This document shows positions 13,918-25,250 of a stretch of DNA of 64,000 bases, piece after piece. The notes beneath the pieces were generated by a model. The model saw only the letters and a list, made by a program, of their open reading frames with translations, did no database searches and was not told where the DNA came from. A program made the translations under genes and the position numbers. The stretch's first letter is position 1, and each line of letters begins with the position of its first letter. The DNA comes from Paramacrobiotus metropolitanus (taxonomy: Eukaryota > Tardigrada > Eutardigrada > Parachela > Macrobiotidae), in the NCBI RefSeq assembly GCF_019649055.1, contig NW_026570246.1, positions 682,001 through 746,000 of the forward strand, in the 5' to 3' direction.

Positions 13918-16900
13918 ATGTTTATTAGTAAACGCCGAGAAATCCCCCGGAACAAGGCACGACCTTATCGGTCGGGTAGCCTTGGTCCTGCTCTTCCGTC
14001 CACGCAGCTGAATGCTCGTCGCTTAAGCAACGACTATGCATCATGGTTTCAGATGAAATTTGTGCCGTTTCCCAGTTTTGCCACTAACGTTATCCATACC
14101 GGAAATGAGCCAGACCAATGGGGTAAGTTTCCACTGTAAATTTGCAATAGAGCGCATACAGTGATGCATCGAAACTGCCGAAATTTCGCTTAAGGTCAAT
14201 AATTTCCCGAATATTCAAACATGTTGGCGTTCCATGTAGTTGAAAGAATAACGTAATTTGTATAACTACAGCATACGACAATAATTTTCAGATTATTTTA
14301 AATTTGTGCTAGGGGATCACTCCAGTTATTCAAACGTAATTCTAAAATGCCACCTGATAATTGGCAAGATTTGATCAGGTCATCAAAGTCTCCATCGAAG
14401 GTCCTTCATCTGATTACGCGTTATGACCGTCACAGAAAACTAATCGAAGAGTTTCGTAGAATGAAATATAACTTTTGGTTTTCTGTTAAGATAGACAGTT
14501 CAAAGATACCTCATACGGAATACCTCATACGGCAGGTTTATGTTCTTAGCGAGTAGAAGAAAAGGGCTGTGATAACCTAGGTTGGTGCGGCAGAGGAAAT
14601 TTTTAACTACATAGTTTTAACTACATACCTACGAGAAAATAGCATGCGCGGGTAATATTTGCTTCTGAAAATCGGCTATGTAACGCTATAATAACGATTA
14701 CGCAGTTATTAATTTTTATTCGTTAAATAAGTATTAATATCTTATTATTATAAAGACTTTTAGTGGCGCTACAAGAGTATAATTAACTGTGTACGGTTCT
14801 GCTGAAGATGCTCGGCCATCGCAGTGCGATTTTGGATTATAAGTACTATCTTTTTAACCTTGTAATGCCAAATTTAAGTTTTACACAGCACAGCATACAT
14901 GAATATTTTGTATCTACAGAAGTATTGTATGTATTTTGTCGATATGTACTGTACTGTCAGTACAGATATGACAGTCTATGGGTGACGCTGTATTGCATTG
15001 CATAGGATAATCTTCAGAGTTGACTTGGCAGCAGGTCATTCATCATTCGCTGTCGAAAACACTCAAAAACTTTAATTGCAAGGAGTAATTACTTTAATGT
15101 ATAGACAGAACGTGACACGTTAAACGTTTGTATTAAGAGAAACAAGTAAAGCGATGAAATCACCGCATTTTTGCACACAAGTGTCACAATGAATCAAAGC
15201 GACGTACCTGACACAACAAGTAGTGCATAATGTCTGTTTCGATAGCCGTTTAATACCCGTTTAATTCTAATCACTTTAATAACTGCATTCCAGGTACAGA
15301 AGATCTTGCTCCGCATATCGCGTGTTCGACAGCATTCCGACAGAGTGAGCCTGGAGTTTTCAAAAAATTTGATTACTCACGTTGTGGCAACCCTACGCGC
15401 GATGCACTGGAACGTTCCCTCGCCGCCGCAGAAGATGCTCAGTATGGTAAGAAACATTAAGCACTGGGGTCCACAACCCCATAATGATGACAATCAGTTA
15501 CTTCTTTTGAATTTTTAAACAACACCTTAGACATTAAATACGACCAGACAGCTCCGCTGAACTTTGAAAAGCCACGAACGAAAATTTTGTGAATAGCAAA
15601 TATTTTTCGCGGCATGCACTTTCTTGGAAGACAATTACATTTAATGCATAACGCAGTACTGAATCGACTATAGGTTTCTCCAAATATTTTAAATATTCAA
15701 GTTATCTGTGTGGAACGTAATCGTAAGCCGAATAAGCGTATAAGTGTAGTTAAAAAGTACCACCTTGCCTGCAATATTTAAATTTGAAAGAACGGCTGTG
15801 TTTGCAGCGGTGACCTTTAGTAGTGGAACCGCTGCTCTGGCGAGCATCGTCCATTTGCTTAAGAGTGGTGATGAAATCATAGCCGGCATTGATCTGTATG
15901 GCGGAACTTCCACATACTTTGATTCAGTTGCAGCGGGAAATGGCGTCAAAACGAAATATGTTGACATGCTGGACCTGCATGAAGTGACCAGTGCTCTGAC
16001 CTTAAAAACCAAACTGATATGGATCGAGTCGCCATCAAACCCTGTCATGCGCATTGTCGATGTGCAGGAATTAGTAAAATTGGTTAAGAAATTCAATAAG
16101 GATATCATCATTGCCGCTGATAATACATTTACCACGCCGTATTTTTTGCGCCCTTTGGATTTGGGCGTGGACATTTCTCATCAGTCCTGTACTAAGTATT
16201 TGTGCGGACACACGGATGTGGTGATGGGCGCTGTGGCAGTTAATGATGAGAAATTGTATGATCGATTACGATTTTTCCAAATCAATCTCGGAGCAATACC
16301 ATCGCCGTTTGATTGCTTCCTCGCGATTCGTAGTCTGAAAACTTTACCGGTGCGTATGCGGGAGCATATGCGAAGTGGGTTAATCATTGCCAATTTCCTA
16401 GACTTGCATCCATGTGTAGAAAAGGTCAACCATCCTGGATTGCGATCACATCCTCAATATGATTTATTCAGAGAACAGAGTCGAGGCTACAGCAGTGTAT
16501 TATCTTTTTACGTCAAAGGAAATAAAGCGGATTTATGGAAATTTTTCAAGTGTCTAAAGGTATATTAACTGCACTCTACCGATTAGTGCGCAGACGTCAT
16601 ATTATACTTGTTAAACAAGCGTTAATGTTGTATAACACCATAACTACAAGCATCAAATAAATGGTGCTTTTGTTTGCGTAAAGATGCGACCTTTTGCTAT
16701 AATTTTTCAGGTATTCACGTTAGCTGCCAGTTTAGGTGGGTGTGAATCGATTGTCAGTTTTCCCGCCGTAATGACTCACGATGGAATTGATCCAGAAATC
16801 CTAGCAAAAGCTGGTATAACCCAGAATTTAGCGCGTTTGTCCGTTGGACTAGAAGACGTGGAAGATTTAATTGCTGATTTGGACCAAGCACTATGGGCGT

Positions 16901-16989
16901 CGTGCGGGGAAAATATAATGAAGAACGGGAAAGAAAATGGAATGAATTGTCACCATGATGATGATGATGATGATGATGAGTCGGACTAA
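13918..16989 (+). CDS. CTH: Cystathionine gamma-lyase, PLP enzyme, 4 coding exons, 462 aa
   Basis: Exons 13918-14122, 15294-15446, 15808-16559 and 16711-16989, phases consistent. The enzyme cleaves cystathionine to cysteine, alpha-ketobutyrate and ammonia in transsulfuration and can release hydrogen sulfide. Family landmarks are FATNVIHTGNEPDQW, DYSRCGNPTRDALE, FSSGTAA, ADNTFTTPYF, the PLP lysine in SCTKYLCGHTDVVMG (about residue 249), LGAIPSPFDC, and MTHDG with RLSVGLED near the end. Human CTH is 405 aa; the extra length is mainly an N-terminal extension of about 45-50 residues that is basic and almost free of acids (MFISKRREIPRNKARPYR...), and a C-terminal run of seven aspartates from a GAT repeat. 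If translation began at the internal ATG 14053 the protein would match the usual length, so the start is the main uncertainty. Cystathionine gamma-synthase-type relatives share the fold, but the match is closest to CTH. Confidence 0.94.
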
Positions 16990-17563
16990 TATTTTGGCAT
17001 AATCCATGTGAAATGCTGATTCTGGTATAAAACGTACATATTATATATGGTTATATATTGTATACTCTTCTTTAAATTGGTAAAAAACAGCATATAAGGG
17101 TCAGCTTCTTGTGAAATCAAAATTTCACACTGCAGCAGTATAAAGCTTTATTAACAATAACGTGAATGTGTGGTCGGATATTATGTATATATAAGTTTTA
17201 TTACTCGACTCTGTAAATTAACTGCAGTCCATACGACTTTACATGTCGTTAATGGCGTTAGCCCGACGTAAAGGTCACTTACGCTGAAAAGTATAATAAT
17301 TGTATAATTACGCATGACCACGCTTACTGTAACGCAAAGCCATCTTCAGTTTTTTTAGATAATAGCAAACGAAGTGAAGCTGAATAGGATCTCTCACTAA
17401 TAAACGAACTGCATCAACAAATATTCGAGAGAGCAAAAAAGCGATCACAAAGTTGATCAACATGTTGCACGCATCATATACTAAGACTCAAGAGCCGCCA
17501 AAGATTATGAAAATATCTGTAGTTGTTAGTAAAACCTAATGTAAGGTTAAAACAAGCAGATGC
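16990..17563. other. Convergent 3' region between CTH and chemoreceptor gene 1
   Basis: 574 bp of AT-rich sequence between two facing stop codons. It should contain both 3' UTRs. No frame, repeat or RNA gene was recognised. Confidence 0.4.
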
Positions 17564-19587
17564 TTAAAGATTTCCAGAAGTTATATTCGTCGTAGTGTTT
17601 CCGCTGTTCGTTGTAGCTGCTTCGTCAGCGCTCGTGAGATCCATTTGCAATTGGAACAATAAGAGCTGGTACGTAATGTACATACCTACAATCTGGAAAT
17701 TAAATACGATTTAAGGATGCATTTTACAATTGCAAACGCGTTAAATTAGCAGCAAAAGAAGCGCTATAAATGGTTTCGAAAGCTTTAAAATTTTACTAAA
17801 GCTGTACTGTACGTACTGCCAAAGCCGTCGATCATTTGGATGTGGCAAAAATCATTACTTACGCTGAGTACGGCAGACACATCGATCGTAAACAGTCTGC
17901 TGGCCGTGAAACCAATCTGATTTCCGTTGAGTTTACTAAGGAATGTATGCAAATGGTGAACCTCTCCAGGCCGGAGTTTGTTGTTATCCAACTTGTACAA
18001 AATGTCTAAGGGTGAATGCGCCTGCAAAGAAGACAATCAGCGGAGTACTACAATTAACGAGTAAAAAATAGAACTGAAACTGCATTAATCCGGCGCGGAT
18101 CATCATAAGTTATGCACTTACAGCCGCGTTGACCTTTATGCCCATTCCGATGACGACGACCAGTTGTGTTACGTGGAACAGAAACCAAAACAATTCATTA
18201 ACCGCGGTAATCACCGTGAATTTCCCTTTTGCCGAGTAATCAACTACCACAAACATCAGCATAAAGAGCTCGATGACGCTGCCGAATACAGCCAACAGAA
18301 CGATGGTCGAGAAGATGTCGTCGCCCAAACTGACCAGTGTACACAGGCGTTCATGTTTCTGCCGGTACCACTCCACAGACTGCACTACGAGCTCGCCGTC
18401 TTCGTTAATATTCTTTGCCATGTTCCTTTAAATTATAGCGCAGTGTTAAAATACGACGATTGCTGTTTCTCTATAATGTATATAGTTTCATAAATTTCAG
18501 TATTCGTTCCCTACGTTAGATTTGTTGATTCCATAAAATGTTTATCGGTAGATCATGGTAGAGCATCATTTGATATACAGTTGAATGAAATGTTTACCTT
18601 AATTCTGTATCTTGGTCAAATCATATATGTTCATCAAAAGTTGTTGAGCCTAAGCGTTATATTTTATTTTATTCAAAATTAACGCCTGATGCCGCTTTCA
18701 GCTAGCAAATTTACATTTAGGTTGTATCTGTAGAACAAAAGTGCATTACAAATTTGTAGCCGCATGAGTAAACGTGTTGCCGCACATTTGCTCCTATGCT
18801 TATTTGTTTTACATAAGGATTAGAAATTTTTTGTTTTGATTATAATTAACCTGGTCAAGTGTCGAAATTCGCCATAAAGTGCATACGCCAACAAAGCCAG
18901 CAACATCACCGGTGTGATGTACACGAAGCTGGCAAAAAAGTGGCCAATCAGCATAACTCCCGTTGCCACCACGTGCCAGTATCCTTGAAATCCAGCGTAT
19001 ATTACAAACCGCTGCGCATCGAATGTGCCGTTGTCCACTAAAACCGGCGTCCAAATGGCCTGAATGTTGGTTAAAACCAGCAGCACCGTCAAGAACATCA
19101 GCCGATTCCGCCGCGGCTTGAAATAATTTTCAAAACTGTTGCAATTCTTATCCGCACAATTAAATCGTAATATTTCCCAGTGCGTAAAAAATTTAATAAA
19201 GAGTTTATTTTTGCAGGCGCGGATCATGAGAAAGTGCCAAGACGTAAACTGCACAAACCAATTAAAGAACGTCAACAGAAAGACAAATTCAGTGAGATTC
19301 TTGGCATTGATAGGATTGCCCATTAACCGCAGAAGAGACTGGAAATTCCAGAGAAATTTGCCCAAGTATGCCACTGTACATGCGAATGCAAACCAGCACC
19401 AGCACTTGAAAAATATATATCGGCGGGAATGCTTTCTCTGCAGGGGATAATCATCTTCAACCAACTCCTCACGAAGTACCCGCGCCGACATTTGCAGCTT
19501 TTCTGGTAAATAAAACAACCCACCAAGCCGCATAAGAGACAGAAGAGGGCGACAGTAATGGTACAAGGTTTTATCCTCTGCACTCAT
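17564..19587 (-). CDS. Gustatory-receptor-like 7TM chemoreceptor 1, 4 exons, 442 aa
   Basis: Exons in transcript order 19587-18851, 18425-18122, 18021-17863 and 17692-17564, phases consistent. It reads as a member of the insect-type chemoreceptor superfamily (7tm_7): seven hydrophobic segments (first about residues 57-80), a large first exon, and a last exon carrying ITYQLLLFQL, which fits the family's TM7 signature TYhhhhhQF. The preceding exon (NQIGFTASRLFTIDVSAVLS) fits the conserved run into TM7. The N-terminal RPLLSLMRLGGLFYLP also fits. Such receptors are ligand-gated cation channels with the N-terminus inside and the C-terminus outside. The 25-residue tail after TM7 has two NxT glycosylation sequons, consistent with that orientation. 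The first in-frame ATG is 19587; the open frame extends upstream only with non-ATG codons. The ligand is unknown. A paralogue lies at 25251-26972 on the same strand. Confidence 0.8.
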
Positions 19588-21376
19588 TTTTGACGAATAC
19601 CCCAAATGAACAGTGTAAGATAAGCTTTCTCGACGATCCAAGAAATTATGTTTTGACTAACAAACTATATCATAATGTAGTGAATATCTTATTAAATTAT
19701 ATTTAACCACTTGAATGTTACGATAAGTGCGAGCAGACGATCGTTCGAGAAACTGTTCCTGTTAGTAAAAATGTTGTGGGAATGATATCGAATTTCCATT
19801 TTATACACTGACGGTATCTACATATCATAGCGCATTAATCCCCAAAGAACACCACAAACGTCCGTTTGCGCCTATGACTTTGCAATCAGATGGAGACATA
19901 TTAGCAATGGGAGCATGATTATTTAAAGTTGTCATCATGTATCAACGGCGTGATACTGCCGACGAGAAAATTCAATTATAATCGGCGTGAAAAATGGAGT
20001 GTTGTTGTGCAGATGCTGGTGCCGGGATATTATCTTACGGTGACCAGTTGGCGCTTAAGCCAACACGCGAACCCATGCTGATCATCTGTTTCCTGTGTCT
20101 ATCCGTCCAAGGGAGTCTGGATAAACTGCTGAACCGGCTCCCTGTTGGCAAACACACAGGATGTGTCGGTTTAACCCGAATCAATATAATCGCGCTAACG
20201 ACTGTTTTCTCAACTTATACTAATACAGAGTATTTCAAGAAGTACAAACAATAATTATGCATTTTCAAGTGTTTCTACATGAGCTATTCCACACGAGAGC
20301 CACCGTGCACTGGCCCATATACTTCGTCTGTGTTAACATGGGGCATCGGGCATCTTGGTATATTTGACTCATTATTCGAAAATTAGAAACTAATTTAAAT
20401 CATCAAAAACCCAACAAAAACCAAATAGTACTGTATTAAAGCTTCCAGATTTTCGAGGAGGCTAGAAAGTTAGATATGGTCACTCGCTTATGAATGCCAA
20501 CTGTTAAGACGAGGGGTACCCAACATATGGTCCCCTTGCGCTAATTTTTTGTGTGCACGCGGTGGTAAATGTACGGTTAATTTAACTATTACCGTATGCC
20601 ACCAAGATGTTGTGCTATCATCTGATAATTTTTTTATGAAGTTGTGTAGGGTCATTAACTAAATAATGAGGAAATTAATTTTTAACTTCGACCCTGGTAA
20701 AAATATTCACTATTCATCCGGTTAGGACGGTATGTCGCCTTATGATAGATCTTGATGTCGACTATCCGTTGCTGGAAGGGTTTTCAAAAATTCGAAAAAA
20801 ACGCCGTAGAACTATCAAAAACAAAACTTTAAACCGAAATTCCGGGCGAACCCGGCGTCACATCGAGATGAAAATTAGTGCAACGGATAGCGCGAGTAAT
20901 TGTCTACCTGTTCACTTTGATGCCGACATTGTACACTGTAACAGGAATATCTTCATGGACTTGATAACTTTCGCGTCAAAGTTTAGTACAACAGGCAAGT
21001 GACCACTAAAGCCACGCACAGAGCATTCTGCTGCCAGCCTGCTGGTAGCCAGTAGCCGGTCAGACCACGAAGACTGCTTGACCACAGTGACCGATTGCAT
21101 ACCAACCGGGCCATGTGGCGAAAAGCAAATACTAGTACTGTGTATCCTGCTCGAACCTTTTCTTCTCTTTTCAGTGTCTTTTCCGAACTACGATAGCGAA
21201 TACACCCGAAGCAAACTGCAGAGTGCAGACTTTGTTGTCATCGGCTTAAAATCGCTGATGAGCATATTTCATTCGAAACATTTTAAAATTAAATAACAAA
21301 AAGATATCACATCCGCGTAGTCTTTTCTGTTCAAGCTAGCAGATCGCGAATCTTTCTACGTTGTTAATTGATAGTA
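19588..21376. other. Intergenic region with two unrecognised short open frames
   Basis: Promoter side of chemoreceptor gene 1. Plus-strand ATG frames at 19994-20254 (86 codons, begins MECCCADAG) and 20742-21002 (86 codons, rich in Arg/Lys at first) are the only ones of note. Neither has a recognisable domain, a signal peptide or splice support, and I do not claim them as genes. No repeat longer than a few dozen bases was seen here. Confidence 0.35.
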
Positions 21377-22313
21377 CAGAGGGTTATTCAGCCAAGTGTG
21401 GACACTTTTTGGAAAATTTCTCCTTAGCCGTCGCAGGCTCATTTTACTTTTTTAAAAAATTTATCAGGTAGCCACAACATCCAACCATACTTTAAATTCA
21501 ACCGAGTCACCATTTCCAAATCCTGTAGCTCAGGAAAAAATTAAGTTTGTCCCCCCCATGTTGGCAACAGTTGACCAGTTCAGCTATAGGAAATGGATTC
21601 CCTTTAGTTAAAATTTATCTAAAATTTGGATTTTCGCCATAACTCGTTGAAAACCTATCGGGGGTTTCGAACAATCCTTTTTCTGAAGAAACTACTAGTA
21701 TTTCTCGATTGGGAAGCTGCGTCCTTGTTTACTCAGCAGTGCTCCCGGGAGCACGTCTCGGGTTCTGGATGACTTCTTCTTCCCTGCCAGGCCTGATCCG
21801 TGAGACGTCTTTCTCGACCAATAAACATTGTAAACGGTAGAGAAAGACTTGTTTTACAAGTTTAGTTTATGGAGTGATGGAAAGGATAGCTATAGTTTCG
21901 TGCATAAGAGTTCGCGCAATGGGCTTGGCTCCTGCGGGTCTCTTCCTGTTTTCGCGTTTTTTCCAACCGTCCTACCGCAAGAACGCGCAAGAATATGAAA
22001 TCGTTTTTGCTATAAAAAATATTCGGATCGTCGTTTTTCACAATTAAAACCATGCAGATTTGGAAAACAGACGATCCTTTTAAAACCAGGTGATCGAAAG
22101 CCAAATTTTGACTGGTCAAGGGATAGAAGTCGGAGTCTTTTGGTTAACAGACAATATCGCGAGTATTTTACGCTGGATTTTCACCGAAATTTGCAGGAAG
22201 CATTCATATTAGTTAGTCGTTGTATTGAGATGCTTATGGTATCATTTCTCTTAAAATGAAATTTTTAAGGAATTTTTTTTCGAAGTGTCCACACTTGGCT
22301 GAATGACCCTCTG
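21377..22313. mobile_element. Non-autonomous TIR DNA element, Tc1/mariner-like, 937 bp
   Basis: The ends are inverted repeats of 31 bp with one mismatch: left end 21377-21407 begins CAGAGGGTTATTCAGCCAAG, and right end 22283-22313 is its reverse complement with C for T at base 9. Both ends are flanked by TA (21375-21376 and 22314-22315), as expected for a TA target duplication. The interior has no long open frame and no transposase block I can name, so it would depend on enzymes from elsewhere. The CAG start with TA flank suggests the Tc1/mariner superfamily; that is inference. Confidence 0.75.
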
Positions 22314-22462
22314 TACTTATTACGTTGTTAAGTCCTGCTTGGTATTAAGGCATAAAAATGGATGTTTTGAACTATTTAAATCGCGTATTTTGTTAATAAA
22401 ATGTGAATAAACCACTTGAATTACAGATATCAATAGATTCATATATCCTTACGTCCTTATTT

Positions 22463-22780
22463 TTTGGAAATTATCTCCTAAATCAAAATTGATTTTTTCA
22501 ATAAGTTGATAATTTTGTAAAATAGAGCATCGCGCAAACGTTCCTACCTTTATCTTAAAAAAAATATTAAGTTTTGGAGAAGGTCTAAAAAGATTTTTAT
22601 AAGCTGTAGTACTTAAAGGTTGTTAGTACTTAAAGGTTGTTAGTTTTGGAAATTATCTCCTAATTCGAGAATCCATTTGTGAAGCTTTTGATTATTTTAT
22701 AAAATCCAGCATCTTCTAAAGCTTCCTACCTGCAGCTTGGAAAAAAATTTTGGTTTCCGGAACGTTTTCAAAACCCCTTT
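22463..22780. repeat. Two diverged ~180-bp tandem units, with a 17-bp tandem duplication between them
   Basis: The phrase TTTTGGAAATTATCTCCTAA begins both units (22463 and about 22643), and each continues with a similar but diverged AT-rich stretch ending in a run of A. At 22618-22651 the 17-bp unit AGTACTTAAAGGTTGTT occurs twice head to tail. This lies inside the likely Helitron-like element that ends near 23211. Confidence 0.6.
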
Positions 22781-23180
22781 CAAACTTTCAGTGCTTAGTA
22801 TATATCAACCTTTATTGATTTCCGTATGCTGTTATGCGGCAAAAAACCCCTATTACAAATTAGGGGAAAAGGCACGCATAACCTATTCTTCTTCAAAAGT
22901 TTTGTAAACAAAACTCGTGCAGTTTAAAGTTCATAGAAATTTCCAGTAAATTCTAGAAACGTCTCGAATGACCAAATACAAGTTTCGCAACTTAGCAACC
23001 TAAACTATAGTTATTTAAAACTGTTAATCCCATCAAACTTATAATTTTTTGTTAATTCTGGAAACCTTTAAGATGTTTTTAAATCTGTTTGAATACCTCA
23101 AAATAACTGTAAATTTTTCGAAAGCCGGCTCCAAAGCTTTTATATTTCAAGAATTTCTAATATTTCTAAATATTTCGACT

Positions 23181-23211
23181 CGGCCCCGCGCAGCGGGGCC
23201 GTTACCTCTAA
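23181..23211 (+). mobile_element. Helitron-like 3' terminus (hairpin plus CTAA)
   Basis: A perfect GC-rich hairpin (arms CGGCCCCGC 23181-23189 and GCGGGGCCG 23193-23201, loop GCA) is followed six bases later by CTAA (23208-23211) and then T. Helitrons end in CTRR next to T, with a short palindrome just upstream. The 5' end, expected to begin TC after an A, was not identified, so the element's length is unknown; the tandem units at 22463-22780 may be internal to it. No Rep/helicase coding is visible, so it is non-autonomous if real. Confidence 0.5.
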
Positions 23212-23369
23212 TTTTTTGAGCCTCCAAAGTTTCGAATTTTAAAAATATCTAGAAATCTGAGTACCTCAGTATCTCACGGTCTAAATTGTCTAATTTATAT
23301 GTAATTTCTAAATATCTGAAAGCCAGCCCGCAGCCCGTTTACCGTAATCACTAAGTCACTCAAACAGCG

Positions 23370-23459
23370 GCTCTGTGATACTGGTGGTAGCTTGGGTATT
23401 CATTAACCTACGTTGCTCTGTAATACTGGCGGTAGCTTGGGCATTCACTAACCTCAAAA
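23370..23459. repeat. Two diverged 45-bp tandem units
   Basis: Units begin GCTCTGTGATACTGG (23370) and GCTCTGTAATACTGG (23415) and stay alignable for the full 45 bp with a few substitutions. Confidence 0.75.
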
Positions 23460-23548
23460 TCTAATAAATATGTATTTATTTTATAAATACTGAAGAGCTT
23501 GACTGAATGGCTAGCCGAAAATTCTTACAATTACTAGCTAAAGATGCA

Positions 23549-23617
23549 GCGCAAAGCCAAATTCTGCCCGGAAATTCAGGGCGCACAGAATTTGGCTTTG
23601 CGCCCTGAATTTCCGGG
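23549..23617. repeat. Interleaved palindrome (two mutually exclusive hairpins)
   Basis: Segments A (23549-23566) and A' (23586-23603) are 18-bp perfect inverted repeats; segments B (23567-23585) and B' (23599-23617) are 19-bp perfect inverted repeats. They are arranged A-B-A'-B', with A' and B' sharing five bases, so only one of the two stems can form at a time. GC-rich GCGCCC/GGGCGC cores dominate. Confidence 0.9.
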
Positions 23618-24374
23618 CGCAGAAATATCGGCGATCTTATTTGGATTTTTTATTTATTTATTTGATTTATTGCAGTGGACACAACAGGAACTAAAAAAGT
23701 GTACGTACTAAACACGATAGTGCAGTCGCTGTGCGACATCGTCAATCAGAGTTGCATTACTTCTCCAGTATCGGGATGTACATCCAAAAGACACACCCTA
23801 ATGGTTTTTCTCGGCTGGACACTGTTCAACCAAGTCGTCCAGCCGTGCAACTACCGCCGCTGCGTTAACCGGAATTAGTTTTGTGCATTGAGTGGAGTTC
23901 CGTGCCGTCCTAGATGACCTGTGGCATGTTACTAACAGAACGTGACAAACCAGTGTTACTGTATTAGCATGCGGTAAAGTTGCTTAAAACCAGGATCTCC
24001 CAGACTGATTCCGTGATGTTCTAAGCAACCTTTTCAATGAATCATGCGATAAAAAATGGGATAAACAAGCTACTAAGGATTTTTAAACTTTTGCTCTCCT
24101 GCAGTCTTTGCGCCGGTTCCGGTGCTAGTGTCTTCATCCCGTGCTCAAGTAAAGCTTGATTATTAGGTACGCGTCTTCGCTGTTGTTGCAGTAGTCCGCA
24201 ATAAAGCAAACAAATTTACAGGTTGAGGATACAGTATATGTAAGCTGTTCTGCTTTTGACAATACAATAGGAACATTGAGTGGTTAAATAAACAAAAGTA
24301 GCCAGTTAAAACATAAAAAAGCTTCGGACAAACGGCAAATCGCCGATATTTCTGCGCCCGGAAATTCGGGGCGC
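23600..24374. mobile_element. Foldback-type element bounded by 36-bp inverted repeats
   Basis: Left arm 23600-23635 and right arm 24339-24374 are inverted copies with one mismatch. Beyond the right arm two more GCGCCC...GGGCGC hairpins follow at about 24395-24420 (9-bp arms TGTGCGCCC/GGGCGCACA) and 24430-24455. The interior (about 700 bp) contains a minus-strand coding relic (23798-23998). No transposase was recognised. The class could be a foldback or MITE-like DNA element; this is inferred from structure only. Confidence 0.5.
23798..23998 (-). other. Short coding-like frame ending QCPAEKNH, family copy 1
   Basis: A minus-strand frame of about 65 codons runs without a stop to TAG (plus 23798-23800) and ends VEQCPAEKNH. 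A diverged relative at 61055-61126 ends VDQCPAEKGH with its stop at the same place, so this is a repeated coding sequence and not a chance frame. I do not recognise the protein. It lies inside the foldback element, so it may be a captured host fragment or part of an element's own gene. Confidence 0.4.
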
Positions 24375-24455
24375 AGAGCCTGATTCTGTGCGCCCGAGCA
24401 TTCGGGGCGCACAGCTAAACTCTATGCGCCCGGTTTGTCGGGGCGCTCAGCCATT

Positions 24456-25250
24456 TCGTTAAATATAAGCATACCCATAAGAATATTGCTTTCTTTTAAA
24501 AATTTCGACTTCAGCTTTAAAATGCCCATACAGTCAAGGTTCAACATTGGTCAAATCCTGCGGTGCAGAATATTAAGAATAAGTATTTGTTTGTCAGTTT
24601 CATCACTACCGTTGCCAGTTTGAAGACCTACTTATTCTTTGTGAGCGAGGAGAGAGAGATAACTTGGAAGACGCGCTAGCAGACCCGATCACTGCCCGCT
24701 AGACTGACCGGCAGGCTCGATCTGCCACTGCTGGCAGCAGTAAGCTGCTGCCTGTAACGGAGCGCTTTTGGCAACTTTCTGTTGTACTGCTGTTTAACGT
24801 CAAAATAGCTGTTTCAGTTTAAAATTTTAATGAACATTGCCAATGTCAGGTTGTAGATCACAAAACGCTCTTTCCAACAATATGTAGCACGGGGGTGTAC
24901 CAATTTAACCATATGTTGGGTACCTCTCGTCTTAAGCTCGATGTACATGTTGTAACTGCAGCACTCAGAGTCTTTTTAGTGTTGTTTACTCACTTGCACA
25001 GGGAGATCATGCCATGCATAGTCAATGATATATATATACTCTAGCTATAAAACTAATGACAGCGCGCATAGATTGCACAGAGGGTGATAAAAAACTTTAC
25101 AAATAATTGTTTGAAAATACTGGACAGGTGGATATTTAAAGATACTTGTTTTCCGCTTTCCCGCTACCCGATTCTACTTTTGATAATTGGCTTTTCTGGA
25201 GCGCAATCAATCAGTCATGCTAATCTTTGAGCGGTTCCGCCAGTTCAGTT
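24456..25250. other. Intergenic, no gene seen
   Basis: About 0.8 kb between the palindrome-rich island and the end of chemoreceptor gene 2. It should hold that gene's 3' UTR. A short ORF at 24435-24623 overlaps the last hairpin and is not convincing. Confidence 0.35.

Noticed and set aside
15689-16174. 161-codon minus-strand frame antisense to CTH
   Set aside because: It is a shadow of the conserved CTH exon; the sense strand is clearly the coding one.
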